A DNA stretch of 64,000 bases. Origin: Nocardioides okcheonensis (GTDB taxonomy: Bacteria; Actinomycetota; Actinomycetes; Propionibacteriales; Nocardioidaceae). Within the stretch, counting starts at the first letter, position 1. The number at the start of each line of letters is the position of its first letter. A program made the translations under genes and the position numbers. The notes beneath the pieces are model-generated. The model was not told where the DNA came from. It did not search any database and saw nothing but the letters and a program-made list of their open reading frames with translations. The DNA is taken from NCBI RefSeq assembly GCF_020991065.1, contig NZ_CP087710.1, positions 1,550,001-1,614,000 of the forward strand, read 5' to 3'. Shown piece by piece: positions 46,305 through 53,860 of the stretch.

Positions 46305-47092
46305 TTCTGAATCCCCCAAACGGTCTGCATCTCTGAACTGGTGAACGTCAAGAACGTCCGGATTAATGCCGCATGCGCTAGGTCCACCCCAGCGAGTTCG
46401 AGCACTTCCCCTTGATCATCCGCTTCAGACGGGAGTTTGTTGGCCGCGTAGCGTGACCTAATCGTCATTGTCGCTCCGTCAGCCTCGTCCACGTCAAGGT
46501 CCACGGAGACGTGAGACGCAGGCAGTTCCGGATCGTCCAGGTGAAAGAAGACGCTTCCGTAATGCGCCATCGACAAGTCGGCGCCCCCCGGGTTCCCCTT
46601 CCAGCCTGAAGCCACTCCGACCAGAAGGTCCGCCATTGGCATTTTCGGCAACGGGTTGGTGTACCGGCACTCACTAGCGGTCAGAACCACGTCTCGGCCC
46701 ACTTCAGCCTGAACGACTGTCTTGAACTCCTGGAATCGCTGCGCCATGTCGGCGCGAAGTTCGTCGAAACCCGGGTAACTACTGGCCCCTTCGGTGAAGT
46801 GCCACGAGCGCACGAAGCGGTCATTCTGGATTGCTACCGCGTCGGACTCGTCGTCAGTTCCGAAAATCATGTACGGGAACTGCCAGGTGAGCTCGTCGTC
46901 GTCGTCATCACTTACACCGGCGAGCGGGTGCGGACGGAGCGGGGGCAGGTTCCCTGTGGTGGGATAGCGATCCCTCCACATCTCACGAAGTCGTGAGAGG
47001 TGAATTGGCTGAAGCGTCTCGATTGCCTCAAAGTAGACCGTCAGCATGACAGCCGCCACGGGCGGGTTGCTGAACTTCACATCCGTGCCCAC
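46301..47092 (-). CDS. TIGR04255 family protein
   Basis: A 263-residue soluble protein. The opening VKFSNPPVAAVMLTVYFEAI, then LQPIHLSRLREMWRDRYPTT, is the TIGR04255 N-terminal signature, and the middle WQFPYMIFGTDDESDAVAIQ, NDRFVRSWHF and ASSYPGFDELRADMAQRF follow the family order. The C-terminal half is beta-rich (VSVDLDVDEADGATMTI) and ends in a helical SSEMQTVWGIQ. The family is sporadic and has no established function. It is first in a tightly overlapping three-gene unit. The GTG at 47092 lacks a strong ribosome binding site. Confidence 0.8.
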   Translation of the reverse strand: MGTDVKFSNPPVAAVMLTVYFEAIETLQPIHLSRLREMWRDRYPTTGNLPPLRPHPLAGVSDDDDDELTWQFPYMIFGTDDESDAVAIQNDRFVRSWHFTEGASSYPGFDELRADMAQRFQEFKTVVQAEVGRDVVLTASECRYTNPLPKMPMADLLVGVASGWKGNPGGADLSMAHYGSVFFHLDDPELPASHVSVDLDVDEADGATMTIRSRYAANKLPSEADDQGEVLELAGVDLAHAALIRTFLTFTSSEMQTVWGIQK

Positions 47093-47241
47093 GACGCGAA
47101 CGTTAGCCGATGGCGACTAACCCTCGCTGCGGAACCACCCCGCGAACGCGATCCGGGCGTGTCAGCACGGTGAGACCAGGTGTTGTCCGGGGCTGGCGCC
47201 GGAGGAGCACCCAAACCAGCAACTCCCACGGCGACGGCGGC

Positions 47242-47382
47242 CTAGCGTCGACCCTTTGGGACCTCGCCCCAGCCCTTGGACTGGGCCCGGGGCGGCACCT
47301 CGATGGACATCGCGACGTCGATCTCGGGGCCGTAGCCCTTCTCGGGCGGGTCGTGGTCGACGACCAGCCGCTCGGTCGCCAT
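47242..47382 (-). CDS. Small element protein
   Basis: A 46-residue protein (MATERLVVDHDPPEKGYGPE, then IDVAMSIEVPPRAQSKGW and a basic tail). Its ATG shares a TGATG junction with the stop of the gene upstream, so it is translated from the capsid operon message. Function is unknown. Confidence 0.55.
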   Translation of the reverse strand: MATERLVVDHDPPEKGYGPEIDVAMSIEVPPRAQSKGWGEVPKGRR

Positions 47383-47579
47383 CAGGCCGTCCCGGTGTCG
47401 TGCTCGGTCTCCTTCGCCCACGCGGGCAGGAGCTCGCCGGGCTTGAAGACGACCTCGAGTTCGTTCTCCGGGTTGACCGCGTTGACGAACCCGCGGGCGT
47501 ACCGGGCCGGCCGCAGGTCGCTCGCCCCCTTCTCCTGCGCCTCGAGGTCCCGCTCCGCGGCGGTCTTGCGGCGGGCCAT
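47382..47579 (-). CDS. Small protein after the capsid gene
   Basis: A 65-residue protein. ATG 47579 shares its first base with the stop of the capsid gene. It starts MARRKTAAERDLEAQEKGAS and has a strand-rich middle FVNAVNPENELEVVFKPGEL. It could be a head-associated or decoration-type protein, but only position supports this. Confidence 0.6.
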   Translation of the reverse strand: MARRKTAAERDLEAQEKGASDLRPARYARGFVNAVNPENELEVVFKPGELLPAWAKETEHDTGTA

Positions 47580-48988
47580 CAGAGGGCACCCTGCAGAGCG
47601 CGGTAGACCGCGAACGCCCGCGGCCTCGCGACTGCGACGTCGCCGCGCCAGTGGGCCACGATGCCGATCTGGCCGTTCTCGGCGTACCGCTCGGTGAGGG
47701 TCTGGATCGTCAGGCCGAGGCGCTGCCCGATCAGCAGCTGCGACCAGTCGCCCGCGAACACGTCGGTCGCCCGGCTGGTCATCGTGCCCTGCGTGTAGGA
47801 CGGCACCTGGTTGGAGATGTAGCGCGGCATGTCCTTGACGTCCTGCGGCGCCTGCAGCGGCTGACCGGTCGTGTCGTACGCCTTCGCGTACTGCAGCCCC
47901 AGCTTGGCGTTGTAGATCAGCGCCGACGGCTCCTCGTTGTAGGCCCGCGGCGTGTAGATCAGGTCCAGCAGCTCGTTGTAGAACGTCGTCGACGTCTGCG
48001 CCGTGCCGTTGGTGGCACCGCCGAGGACCGAGGACGATGCCGAGGCGTTGAGCGTGCCCAGGACACCTCGGGGGTTCGGCGGGGTCGGCAGGTTGACCGA
48101 GCCGGCGCCCGTCGTGATCGAGCCGTAGAGCGACACCAGGTCCAGCAGCTGGGCGAACGAAGCCGCGATCGCGTCCGCCACGATCTCGTCGACGTTGTCG
48201 GCGTCCTGGAACCACTCGAGCGAGCCCACGGTGAGCGCGCTCATGGTCTGCGCGGTCAGCGTGATGTTGTCGAAGGTCGGGTCGGAGGCGGCGATCGCCG
48301 AGCCCTCCGTGCGGAAGGCCGCCGTCGGGTCGCCGGTGAGTCGGCCGATCTGCACCGTCTTGGCGTCCATCGGCACGATCTCCGCGCCGGCCTGCAGGAC
48401 CGCGGCCTTGTTGCGCGCTCGGTCGATCAGGTCGCCGGCCCACACGGTCGGCACAATCGCCGATCCGGACGTGGTCGACATGGCGCGCACGAGCTGGCCG
48501 AGCGAGCCGTGCTGCGCGAGCACGGGCGCCTCGCGCTGGGCGTTCCGGTCGGCGACCTCGCGGACGATCTCCTGGTCGGCGAACCGCTGGCCGCGCGCGA
48601 CCGTGGCGGGCTTCTCGTCGACGGTGCGGACCCAGCGGGGCCCGGCGTCGGTCCGGCGCGCGTGGTCGCCGGTCCCGGCGTAAGTGCGCTCGACGGAGCC
48701 CGGCGCCGGGGCGCCCGGGTGGACCTCGCGGGCGAGCGCGTCGGCGCGCTCGTCCGCACGCTGCTCGGTCTCGAGCTCGCCGAGCACCCGCTCGGTCTCG
48801 GCCTTCAGGAACTCCTGCCGGCGGATCTCCGACTGGATCGAGATCGCTTCGGGGTCGGCGGTGAGCGACGTGCGGTCGCGCTGGCACGCGGCACGCCGCT
48901 CGGCGAGCTGGCCGCGCAGGCTGTCGAGGTTGCCCTCGTGCTTCCGCAGGAGGTCGTTGGTCTGGTTGATCAGGTCCTTCAGGGTCAT
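47579..48988 (-). CDS. HK97-type phage major capsid protein
   Basis: A 469-residue capsid protein. The N-terminal 100 residues are a charged coiled coil resembling a scaffolding (delta) domain: MTLKDLINQTNDLLRKHEGN onward. The fold proper starts near residue 170 with TTSGSAIVPTVWAGDLIDRA, then GSAIAASDPTFDNITLTAQT (E-loop region), LDLVSLYGSITTGAG, NPRGVLGTLNAS and the C-terminal DVFAGDWSQLLIGQRLGLTI with VAHWRGDVAVARPRAFAVYR. ATG 48988 has a GAGGAG site. There is no maturation protease next to it, so cleavage of the delta domain would need a protein from elsewhere. No portal or terminase follows. Confidence 0.9.
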   Translation of the reverse strand: MTLKDLINQTNDLLRKHEGNLDSLRGQLAERRAACQRDRTSLTADPEAISIQSEIRRQEFLKAETERVLGELETEQRADERADALAREVHPGAPAPGSVERTYAGTGDHARRTDAGPRWVRTVDEKPATVARGQRFADQEIVREVADRNAQREAPVLAQHGSLGQLVRAMSTTSGSAIVPTVWAGDLIDRARNKAAVLQAGAEIVPMDAKTVQIGRLTGDPTAAFRTEGSAIAASDPTFDNITLTAQTMSALTVGSLEWFQDADNVDEIVADAIAASFAQLLDLVSLYGSITTGAGSVNLPTPPNPRGVLGTLNASASSSVLGGATNGTAQTSTTFYNELLDLIYTPRAYNEEPSALIYNAKLGLQYAKAYDTTGQPLQAPQDVKDMPRYISNQVPSYTQGTMTSRATDVFAGDWSQLLIGQRLGLTIQTLTERYAENGQIGIVAHWRGDVAVARPRAFAVYRALQGAL

Positions 48989-49311
48989 GGCGTCGCTCCT
49001 CAGCGATCACGGCGCGACGGCGGGATGCGTCAGCGCACGAAGGGTCATCGGCTGTGCGGGAATCGGCGAGCCCACGAAGGGTGGGGGCCGTGCAATCCGC
49101 TGCGAGCCGGCGAGCCCAGTGGAGGGGACCGATCCGCGCCGCTCGGTGCTCAGGACGTGAGTCGCGAGGCCGTGGCCGCTTGCGTCCATCGTAGGACAGC
49201 CGGGACCTGAAACGGGGTCGATGTTGGCCGCTGCTCCTCGCGAGTCGGACCGGAGAGAGAAGCCGTGACTGCAGGGGTCATCGGTGGCTCCCGCTCCTAG
49301 AGATCCGGCTC
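48989..49311. other. Gene-free leader upstream of the capsid gene
   Basis: About 320 bases with no supported frame on either strand. The minus-strand open stretch crossing it has a composition unlike a real protein. It contains the capsid ribosome binding site at its left end and probably the promoter or a processing region for the capsid message; no clear hexamers could be assigned. Confidence 0.4.
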
Positions 49312-49611
49312 TCATCGGCGTCGGCTCCGGGCTCGAGCCTTGTGCGTGGGCCAGCCGGCAGACCTCGGCGTCGGAGCCCCCGGCACTCGCAGCTCGCTCG
49401 CGAGGGTCGGCTGCTCGCGCGTCGACTCGTACGCGCCGAGGGTGGTGGCGATGAGGCCCGGCGGCGGGAACCACGTAGCTCGGCAGGCGCGGCAGAGCAG
49501 GCCGTGGTCGCCCTTGGTGCCGCGGATCTGGATGGTCTTCGGGGCGGCGCAGTCAGAGTTGTGAGTCATGCGGACGGCGAGGCGGAGGAGGTCGGGCGTG
49601 GGGTCGGTCAT
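49312..49611 (-). CDS. Small zinc-finger-like phage protein
   Basis: A 99-residue protein from ATG 49611, overlapping the stop of the upstream gene by four bases. It has a Cys/His arrangement HNSDCAAPK ... LLCRACRATWFPPPG that could bind zinc (two CxxC-like halves). The C-terminal third is basic and disordered. Similar short zinc-binding proteins are frequent in actinophage genomes. Its role is unknown. Confidence 0.65.
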   Translation of the reverse strand: MTDPTPDLLRLAVRMTHNSDCAAPKTIQIRGTKGDHGLLCRACRATWFPPPGLIATTLGAYESTREQPTLASELRVPGAPTPRSAGWPTHKARARSRRR

Positions 49612-50222
49612 GAGGCGCTCCGGTGGATGGGGTGGGTTTCAGGCAGGGGGCAGCAGTCGCCGGACCAGGGGTGCGGGAGGCGCCCGAGGCGCGCGCTCGC
49701 TTCCTCGGTGGCCAGGGACGGCGGAGCGCCAGCGAGAGCCGGCACGTGGCCTTGGTCCTGACCTGTCCCTTCGGGACGGTCAGGTCCGGTACGGAAAGGT
49801 CCGGTACGGGTAGGCGTCTCGTAACGCGTCGCGTCACGCGTCCTGTCACGCGTGACATTGCAGCGCTTCGGGTCGCACTCGCTGTGGTCGCCCGACGCGT
49901 GCTGGCGCCAGCGGCGCTGGCGGTCTGCGGTGAGCTTGCGTCGCTCGCGCACCTTGGCGGCGTCCTCCTGGTCGGTCCAGTCGACCTGCCAAGAGTCGGC
50001 GGTGACAGGCGACCAGATGCCGGCGCCGACGAGCTCGGAGACGTCCGCCTCGAGGTCCGGCGAGTCGGAGATCCGGGGCAGCTCCGTGCGGGTGATGACG
50101 CCGTTGCTCAACGTGCGGTTGCAGCGCAGCATCGCTTCGATGTTCAACAGTCGCGCAGAGCGCGAGACGGAGAGCTCCGGCTGACGGTCGAGCGCGTCGT
50201 CAGGGAGCTTCGTCCACGTCAC
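49608..50222 (-). CDS. Actinophage-type DNA-binding/replication-like protein
   Basis: A 204-residue protein from GTG 50222, overlapping the upstream stop (GTGA). The N-terminus MTWTKLPDDALDRQPELSVS, RSARLLNIEAMLRCNRTLSN and the following LPRISDSPDLEADVSELVGA match a winged-helix domain found in actinophage replication or regulatory proteins. A basic zinc-like stretch HSECDPKRCNVTRD and a Pro/Gly-rich tail follow. A function in element replication is plausible but not proven. Confidence 0.7.
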   Translation of the reverse strand: MTWTKLPDDALDRQPELSVSRSARLLNIEAMLRCNRTLSNGVITRTELPRISDSPDLEADVSELVGAGIWSPVTADSWQVDWTDQEDAAKVRERRKLTADRQRRWRQHASGDHSECDPKRCNVTRDRTRDATRYETPTRTGPFRTGPDRPEGTGQDQGHVPALAGAPPSLATEEASARLGRLPHPWSGDCCPLPETHPIHRSAS

Positions 50223-50488
50223 GCTGCCTCCAACCGCGAGGGATGGAAGCGGCCGAACACGGTCAGCGGCTGGCGCCGACGCGACGATCGCACGGTGCAG
50301 GCGACACCCGGCTCAGCTCCACACCAGGTGCAGCGCACCATCGGCGGCCGCTCACGGTCGTACGGCGACGGCACAGCAACGTCACGGCAGGCCGGCGAGC
50401 ACATCGCGTGGTTCTCGACGCCGACCCAGCGGACGACCTCGGGGTCGATGGCGTGGTCAGGCAGCGGAGGGGCCACCACGATCACCAC
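50219..50488 (-). CDS. Small zinc-binding protein of the element
   Basis: An 89-residue protein. It has the pattern CSPACRDV, then CTWCGAEPGVACTVRSS and HPSR, like short zinc proteins of actinophages. The start is uncertain: GTG 50488 overlaps the upstream gene by 32 bases, and internal GTG codons are possible. Confidence 0.6.
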   Translation of the reverse strand: MVIVVAPPLPDHAIDPEVVRWVGVENHAMCSPACRDVAVPSPYDRERPPMVRCTWCGAEPGVACTVRSSRRRQPLTVFGRFHPSRLEAA

Positions 50489-50690
50489 CCGCGGTGGATC
50501 GCAGCAGCCGGGCGAGCCGGGCGCGCTGCTCGTCGTTCAGCGGCGGCGCGTCGTCGACAACGCGCTTGATGTGTTCCTCGAGCCGTTCGGCCTTCAGCTG
50601 CCTGCGCAGCTCGGTGACGTCAGCTTCGGGGTTTCGGCGCAGTTCGCCGGCGATCTTCGATCTCGTGTGAGTCCAGCCCACGGTGGGCAC
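50457..50690 (-). CDS. Small helical actinophage-type protein
   Basis: A 77-residue protein from GTG 50690. The sequence GWTHTRSKIAGELRRNPEAD, LRRQLKAERLEEHIKRVVDD and APPLNDEQRARLARLLRS is a pattern I recognise as recurrent in actinobacterial phages and genomic islands, usually upstream of their first regulatory genes. Function is unknown. It is the first gene of the minus-strand element operon. Confidence 0.7.
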   Translation of the reverse strand: MPTVGWTHTRSKIAGELRRNPEADVTELRRQLKAERLEEHIKRVVDDAPPLNDEQRARLARLLRSTAGGDRGGPSAA

Positions 50691-50694
50691 ACTC

Positions 50695-50734
50695 CCGTCA
50701 GGAAGTCCGCTCGCGAGAGCGGATCTACTGACGG
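50695..50734. promoter_or_regulatory. Nested hairpin upstream of the element operon
   Basis: Outer arms CCGTCAG (50695-50701) and CTGACGG (50728-50734) enclose an inner stem TCCGCTC (50706-50712) and GAGCGGA (50717-50723). It lies directly upstream of the first gene of the operon and could be an operator or an RNA leader. A further CCCAC/GTGGG hairpin followed by CCTTTTC is at about 50749-50772. Confidence 0.5.
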
Positions 50735-50828
50735 AGGCCCGGAGTTACCCCCACATCAACGTGGGCCTTTTCGGGGGCCGGCTCGCGTTCCCAAGCCGGC
50801 GGCACTCTGCACGGTAGCGACGCCCGTT

Positions 50829-50845
50829 CTGCCCAGACTGGGCAG
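50829..50845. promoter_or_regulatory. Perfect palindrome next to the recombinase 3' end
   Basis: CTGCCCAGACTGGGCAG has eight-base arms around a single A. It lies 14 bases past the recombinase stop. A repressor operator or a short terminator are both possible. Confidence 0.5.
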
Positions 50846-50859
50846 TGACCTAATGCTAC

Positions 50860-52251
50860 TTAGGACTGGTCCGACTTCCAGTGGATCTCAACCGTGTCGG
50901 GTGCAAAGTCTCGGCGCCCGGCCTCGGGCTTCAGCAGGGTTACCACCATCAGCGCGTCGATCACCTGTCGCCGCTGCCCGATGTCGAGGCGAGCCCAGGT
51001 CTCCGCGACGTCACCAGAGGCGACCAGAGGGCCCAGTGCGTCCGTGTGGACGGCGTTGGCGGCCTCGGCTTCGACCGCCTGGAGCTCGGCGCGCAGGCGC
51101 GCGCTCGACTTGCGCACGGCAGGGAGCGTGAGGATGCCCTCCTCGAGCCCCGTTGCGAGATCGTCGAGGCGCTCGCGGATCCCAGCGGCCTTCGCCTGCA
51201 GGGCGCGGAGCTCGTCGCCTCCGGACTCGGTCAGGAGATCGGCGGCGTCCGACCGCGATAGACGCTCGATGACGACGGCCTCGACGAAGTCGTCGACGGG
51301 CTCGGCCTTGCGGCTGATGCACTTCCCGGCGCGGCAGACGTAGACCCGCTTCCCGTGGCGCGTGTGGCCGGTCGCGACGTCGCTCCCGCACTTCCAGCAG
51401 AGGGCCAGACTGGGCAGGAGGTACTTCCGGGCCGTCGAGAGCGTCGTACGCCGCTCAGGGACCGCGAGGATGGCCCTGACGGCCTCGAACGTGTCGGCGT
51501 CAACCAGGGCCGGCCACGTCGCGGGGCCGACCACCTCGCCGCGGTACGTCCGCAGGCCTGCGTAGCGGGGGTTCTTCAGCACGCCGCGCACGGTGCTGTG
51601 GGACCAGGGGTTGCCTGCGCTGGTAAACGCCTGCGCGTCGTTCCAGCGTCGAGCGACCGACTTCAGCGATGCGCCGTGCATCACGTCGACGTAGGCCTCA
51701 CGGACGTGCCCAGCCTCGACCTCGTTGACGGTCACGCCGTCGCTGGCATAGCCAAAGGGCCGCCGGCCGCCGGCCGGCCGCCCCTGCTCCGCGGCCTGCT
51801 GCTGGGCGCGTTTCTGCCGAGCCCCCTTGCGTTCGACCTCTCCGCGGGCCACCGACGCGAGGATCCGCCCGACCAGACGGCCCGCATCGGTGGACAGGTC
51901 GACGTCGCCAGTCACCGTGGCGATGCGCAGGCCGGTGCGCTGCGCCAGATCGATCAGCTCCTCGAGCTCGGTCAGCCGGCGGGTCAGACGGTCGACGTGC
52001 CAGGCGACGACGATCTCCGCTCCCCCGGCGTCGACCGCGGCCAGCATCCTGGCGTACTCGGGACGTGGCTTGCGCGACGAGGCCGAGACGTCGTTGTCGG
52101 TGAACACCTGGGCCACGTCCCACCCGCGCTCGGCGCAGAGCTTTAGGCAGTCCTCGCGCTGTCGTTCCACCGCCGCGCCAGAGCCGGCCCGGTCGAGGCT
52201 CTGCCGGAGGTAGACGAACGCCCTTTGTGGGGTGTTGACAGTCGCAGCCAT
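50860..52251 (-). CDS. Large serine recombinase (integrase)
   Basis: A 463-residue site-specific recombinase. The resolvase domain (about 10-150) begins RAFVYLRQSLDRAGSGAAVE with the catalytic Ser at residue 18, and includes VSASSRKPRPEYARML and VVAWHVDRLTRR. The recombinase domain (about 165-270) has GRRPFGYASDGVTVNE and NPRYAGLRTYRG. A zinc ribbon follows (LCWKCGSDVATG, YVCRAGKCISRK), then a coiled coil near 340-400. It catalyses integration and, with a directionality factor, excision. Its start is only 25 bases from the right junction. Confidence 0.94.
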   Translation of the reverse strand: MAATVNTPQRAFVYLRQSLDRAGSGAAVERQREDCLKLCAERGWDVAQVFTDNDVSASSRKPRPEYARMLAAVDAGGAEIVVAWHVDRLTRRLTELEELIDLAQRTGLRIATVTGDVDLSTDAGRLVGRILASVARGEVERKGARQKRAQQQAAEQGRPAGGRRPFGYASDGVTVNEVEAGHVREAYVDVMHGASLKSVARRWNDAQAFTSAGNPWSHSTVRGVLKNPRYAGLRTYRGEVVGPATWPALVDADTFEAVRAILAVPERRTTLSTARKYLLPSLALCWKCGSDVATGHTRHGKRVYVCRAGKCISRKAEPVDDFVEAVVIERLSRSDAADLLTESGGDELRALQAKAAGIRERLDDLATGLEEGILTLPAVRKSSARLRAELQAVEAEAANAVHTDALGPLVASGDVAETWARLDIGQRRQVIDALMVVTLLKPEAGRRDFAPDTVEIHWKSDQS

Positions 52252-52275
52252 GTCTGTACTCTAACAATGTTCGGT

Positions 52276-52278
52276 AGC
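52276..52278. other. Right attachment junction of the integrated element
   Basis: The AGC shared with 44167-44169. To its right, host tadA continues with TCGAAGACCTCC; to its left, element DNA reads CAATGTTCGGT. Together the two element ends form an imperfect palindrome (GTCTG...CAGAC outer, TGTT...AACA inner), as in attP sites of serine integrases. Confidence 0.8.
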
Positions 52279-53027
52279 TCGAAGACCTCCTCGGCGCTGA
52301 CGACCCGCTCGCCCCCGGGGACGGCGGCCGCGAGGCAGTTGAGCATGGTGGTCTTGCCGGCCTGGGTGCCGCCGGCGACCAGGACGTTCGTCCCGGCGCG
52401 GACCGAGGCCTCGAGGAAGCGTGCGGCCTGCGGGGTCAGGCTGCCGAGCGTGACGAGGTCGGAGAGCCGGTGGGCGCGCAGCAGGAACTTGCGGATGTTG
52501 ACCGCGGTGAAGCCGCGGCTGATGCCCTCGAGCACGACGTGGAGCCGGTGTCCCTCGGGCAGCATCGCGTCGACGAACGGCGTGCTGATGTCGATGCGGC
52601 GCCCGCTCGACTTGAGCATCCGCTCGACCAGCTCGGAGACCTGGTCGGCGTCGAGGCGCAGGTTGGTCAGCTCGTGGCGGCCGCGGCGGGCGATGAAGAC
52701 CCGCTCCGGGGAGTTGATCCACACCTCCTCGACCTCGGGGTCGTCGAGGAACGGCTGGAGCGGCCCGAAGCCCGCCACGCGGGCCAGCAGGTCGGTGACG
52801 ACCGCGTCGGCGTCGGCGACGGGCGCCACGGCGCCGGTCAGGCTGAGCTGGTCGTGGTCGCGGACGACGTCCTCGGCGATGCGGCGTACGGCGGCTGCCT
52901 CGCGCTGGGGGTCGACGCCCTCGCGCCGCACCCGGTCGCGGACCTGGTCGTCGAGGCGGCGCACGAGCGCGTCGTGGCTCGACCGGTCCGCGATCGGACG
53001 GTCGGCGGTGGCGCGGTCGACGGCCAT
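52279..53027 (-). pseudogene. tadA: tadA 5' fragment (pilus ATPase N-terminal part)
   Basis: The first 250 codons of TadA/CpaF from ATG 53027. It has the N-terminal domain VAGFGPLQPFLDDPEVEEVW, GRRIDISTPFVDAMLPEGHR, NIRKFLLRAHRLSDLVTLGS and Walker A GGTQAGKTTML, and is cut at SAEEVFEL just before Walker B. Because of the insertion the frame continues about 44 codons into the recombinase gene and stops at 52143. The product would lack the catalytic Glu and His boxes and should be inactive. The 3' part is at 43632-44166. Confidence 0.93.
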
Positions 53028-53148
53028 GGTGCCCCCAGTTCCCGAGAAGCTGCTCCCGGGACGCTACCCACGCGACGGGCTGGCAAAACAGCCCCTCGGT
53101 AAAGGTTGTGGACAACCGTCGACGGCGCTGGCGCCGGTCAGGCCAGGG

Positions 53149-53838
53149 TCAGGAGCCGGTCTCCAGGCGGAAGCCGACGCCGCGGATCGCGACGACCTTC
53201 TCGCCGGCCTCGGCGGCCTCGAGCTTGGAGCGCAGCCGGCCGATCGTGACGTCGAGCGTCTTGGTCGAGCCGTACCAGTTCTGGTCCCACACCTGGTTCA
53301 TCAGGGTCTCGCGCGGCACCACCTTGTCGTGGTGGGAGGCCAGCACCGCGAGGACGTCGAACTCCTTCGCGGTGAGCGCGATCTCCTTGTCGTTGAGGTG
53401 CACCCGGCGCGACGCGGCGTCGATCTTGAGGCCCGAGGAGGTGACGACCGTGGTGGTGTCCTCGGCGGCCGCGGAGGAGCGGCGCAGGAGCGCGCGCACG
53501 CGGGCGAGGAGCTCGGCGAGGCCGAACGGCTTGGCGAGGTAGTCGTCGGCGCCGACGTCGAGGCCGACCACGCGGTCGAGCTCGCCGGCGCGGGCGGTGA
53601 CCATGATGATGCCGCCGTCGTAGCCGCCGGCGCGCATCTGGCGGCACACGTCGAGACCGTCCATGTCCGGCAGGCCCAGGTCGAGGATCACCACGGCCGG
53701 GGAGTCGTCGACGACACGGCTCACCGCCTCCGCTCCACCCGAGACGCGAGTCACTTCGTAACCCTCGCGTTCCAGGGTGCGCATCAGGGGGACGGCGATG
53801 TCCTCTTCGTCCTCAACGACCAGCACGTCGTGCACCAT
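53149..53838 (-). CDS. OmpR/PhoB-family response regulator
   Basis: A 229-residue two-component regulator. The receiver (1-120) has VVEDEEDIAV with the acidic pair, VVILDLGLPDMDGLDV with the phosphorylated Asp near 53, a Thr in MVTARAG and Lys in DYLAKPFGL. The C-terminal winged helix (130-229) has LTAKEFDVLAVLASHHDKVV and TLDVTIGRLRSKLE. ATG 53838 is used, with ATG 53850 as an alternative. No histidine kinase is adjacent in the window. Confidence 0.93.
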   Translation of the reverse strand: MVHDVLVVEDEEDIAVPLMRTLEREGYEVTRVSGGAEAVSRVVDDSPAVVILDLGLPDMDGLDVCRQMRAGGYDGGIIMVTARAGELDRVVGLDVGADDYLAKPFGLAELLARVRALLRRSSAAAEDTTTVVTSSGLKIDAASRRVHLNDKEIALTAKEFDVLAVLASHHDKVVPRETLMNQVWDQNWYGSTKTLDVTIGRLRSKLEAAEAGEKVVAIRGVGFRLETGS

Positions 53839-53860
53839 GACCGCGAGCATATAGAGAGAC

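Larger units (their letters stand above)
44167..52278. mobile_element. Integrated serine-recombinase element in tadA (satellite or remnant prophage-like)
   Basis: About 8.1 kb of DNA splits the pilus ATPase gene tadA. Its genes are a large serine recombinase (50860-52251) adjacent to the right junction, small actinophage-like genes (49312-50690), an HK97-type major capsid gene (47579-48988) with two small genes, a TIGR04255-led three-gene cassette (45247-47092), an excisionase-like gene (44963-45214), and two small genes of the opposite strand (44269-44966). No terminase, portal, protease or tail gene is recognisable. Removing it precisely restores tadA. GC content drops noticeably in 45.2-47.1 kb. 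Confidence 0.9.

Noticed and set aside
47110..47697. Plus-strand frames of 195 and 116 codons near the small element genes
   Set aside because: They lie antisense to overlapping, well-spaced minus-strand phage genes and look like composition artefacts.
47651..49210. A plus-strand open stretch of over 500 codons opposite the capsid gene
   Set aside because: Composition is that of a GC shadow; the capsid protein motifs are on the minus strand.
49007..49474. A 155-codon minus-strand frame in the capsid leader
   Set aside because: It overlaps the zinc-finger-like gene in another frame, has no ribosome binding site and a Pro/Arg/Gly composition without protein-like patterning.
50695..50734. A tRNA-like structure at the nested hairpin
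   Set aside because: It is too short, lacks a T-arm consensus and has no anticodon-arm geometry.
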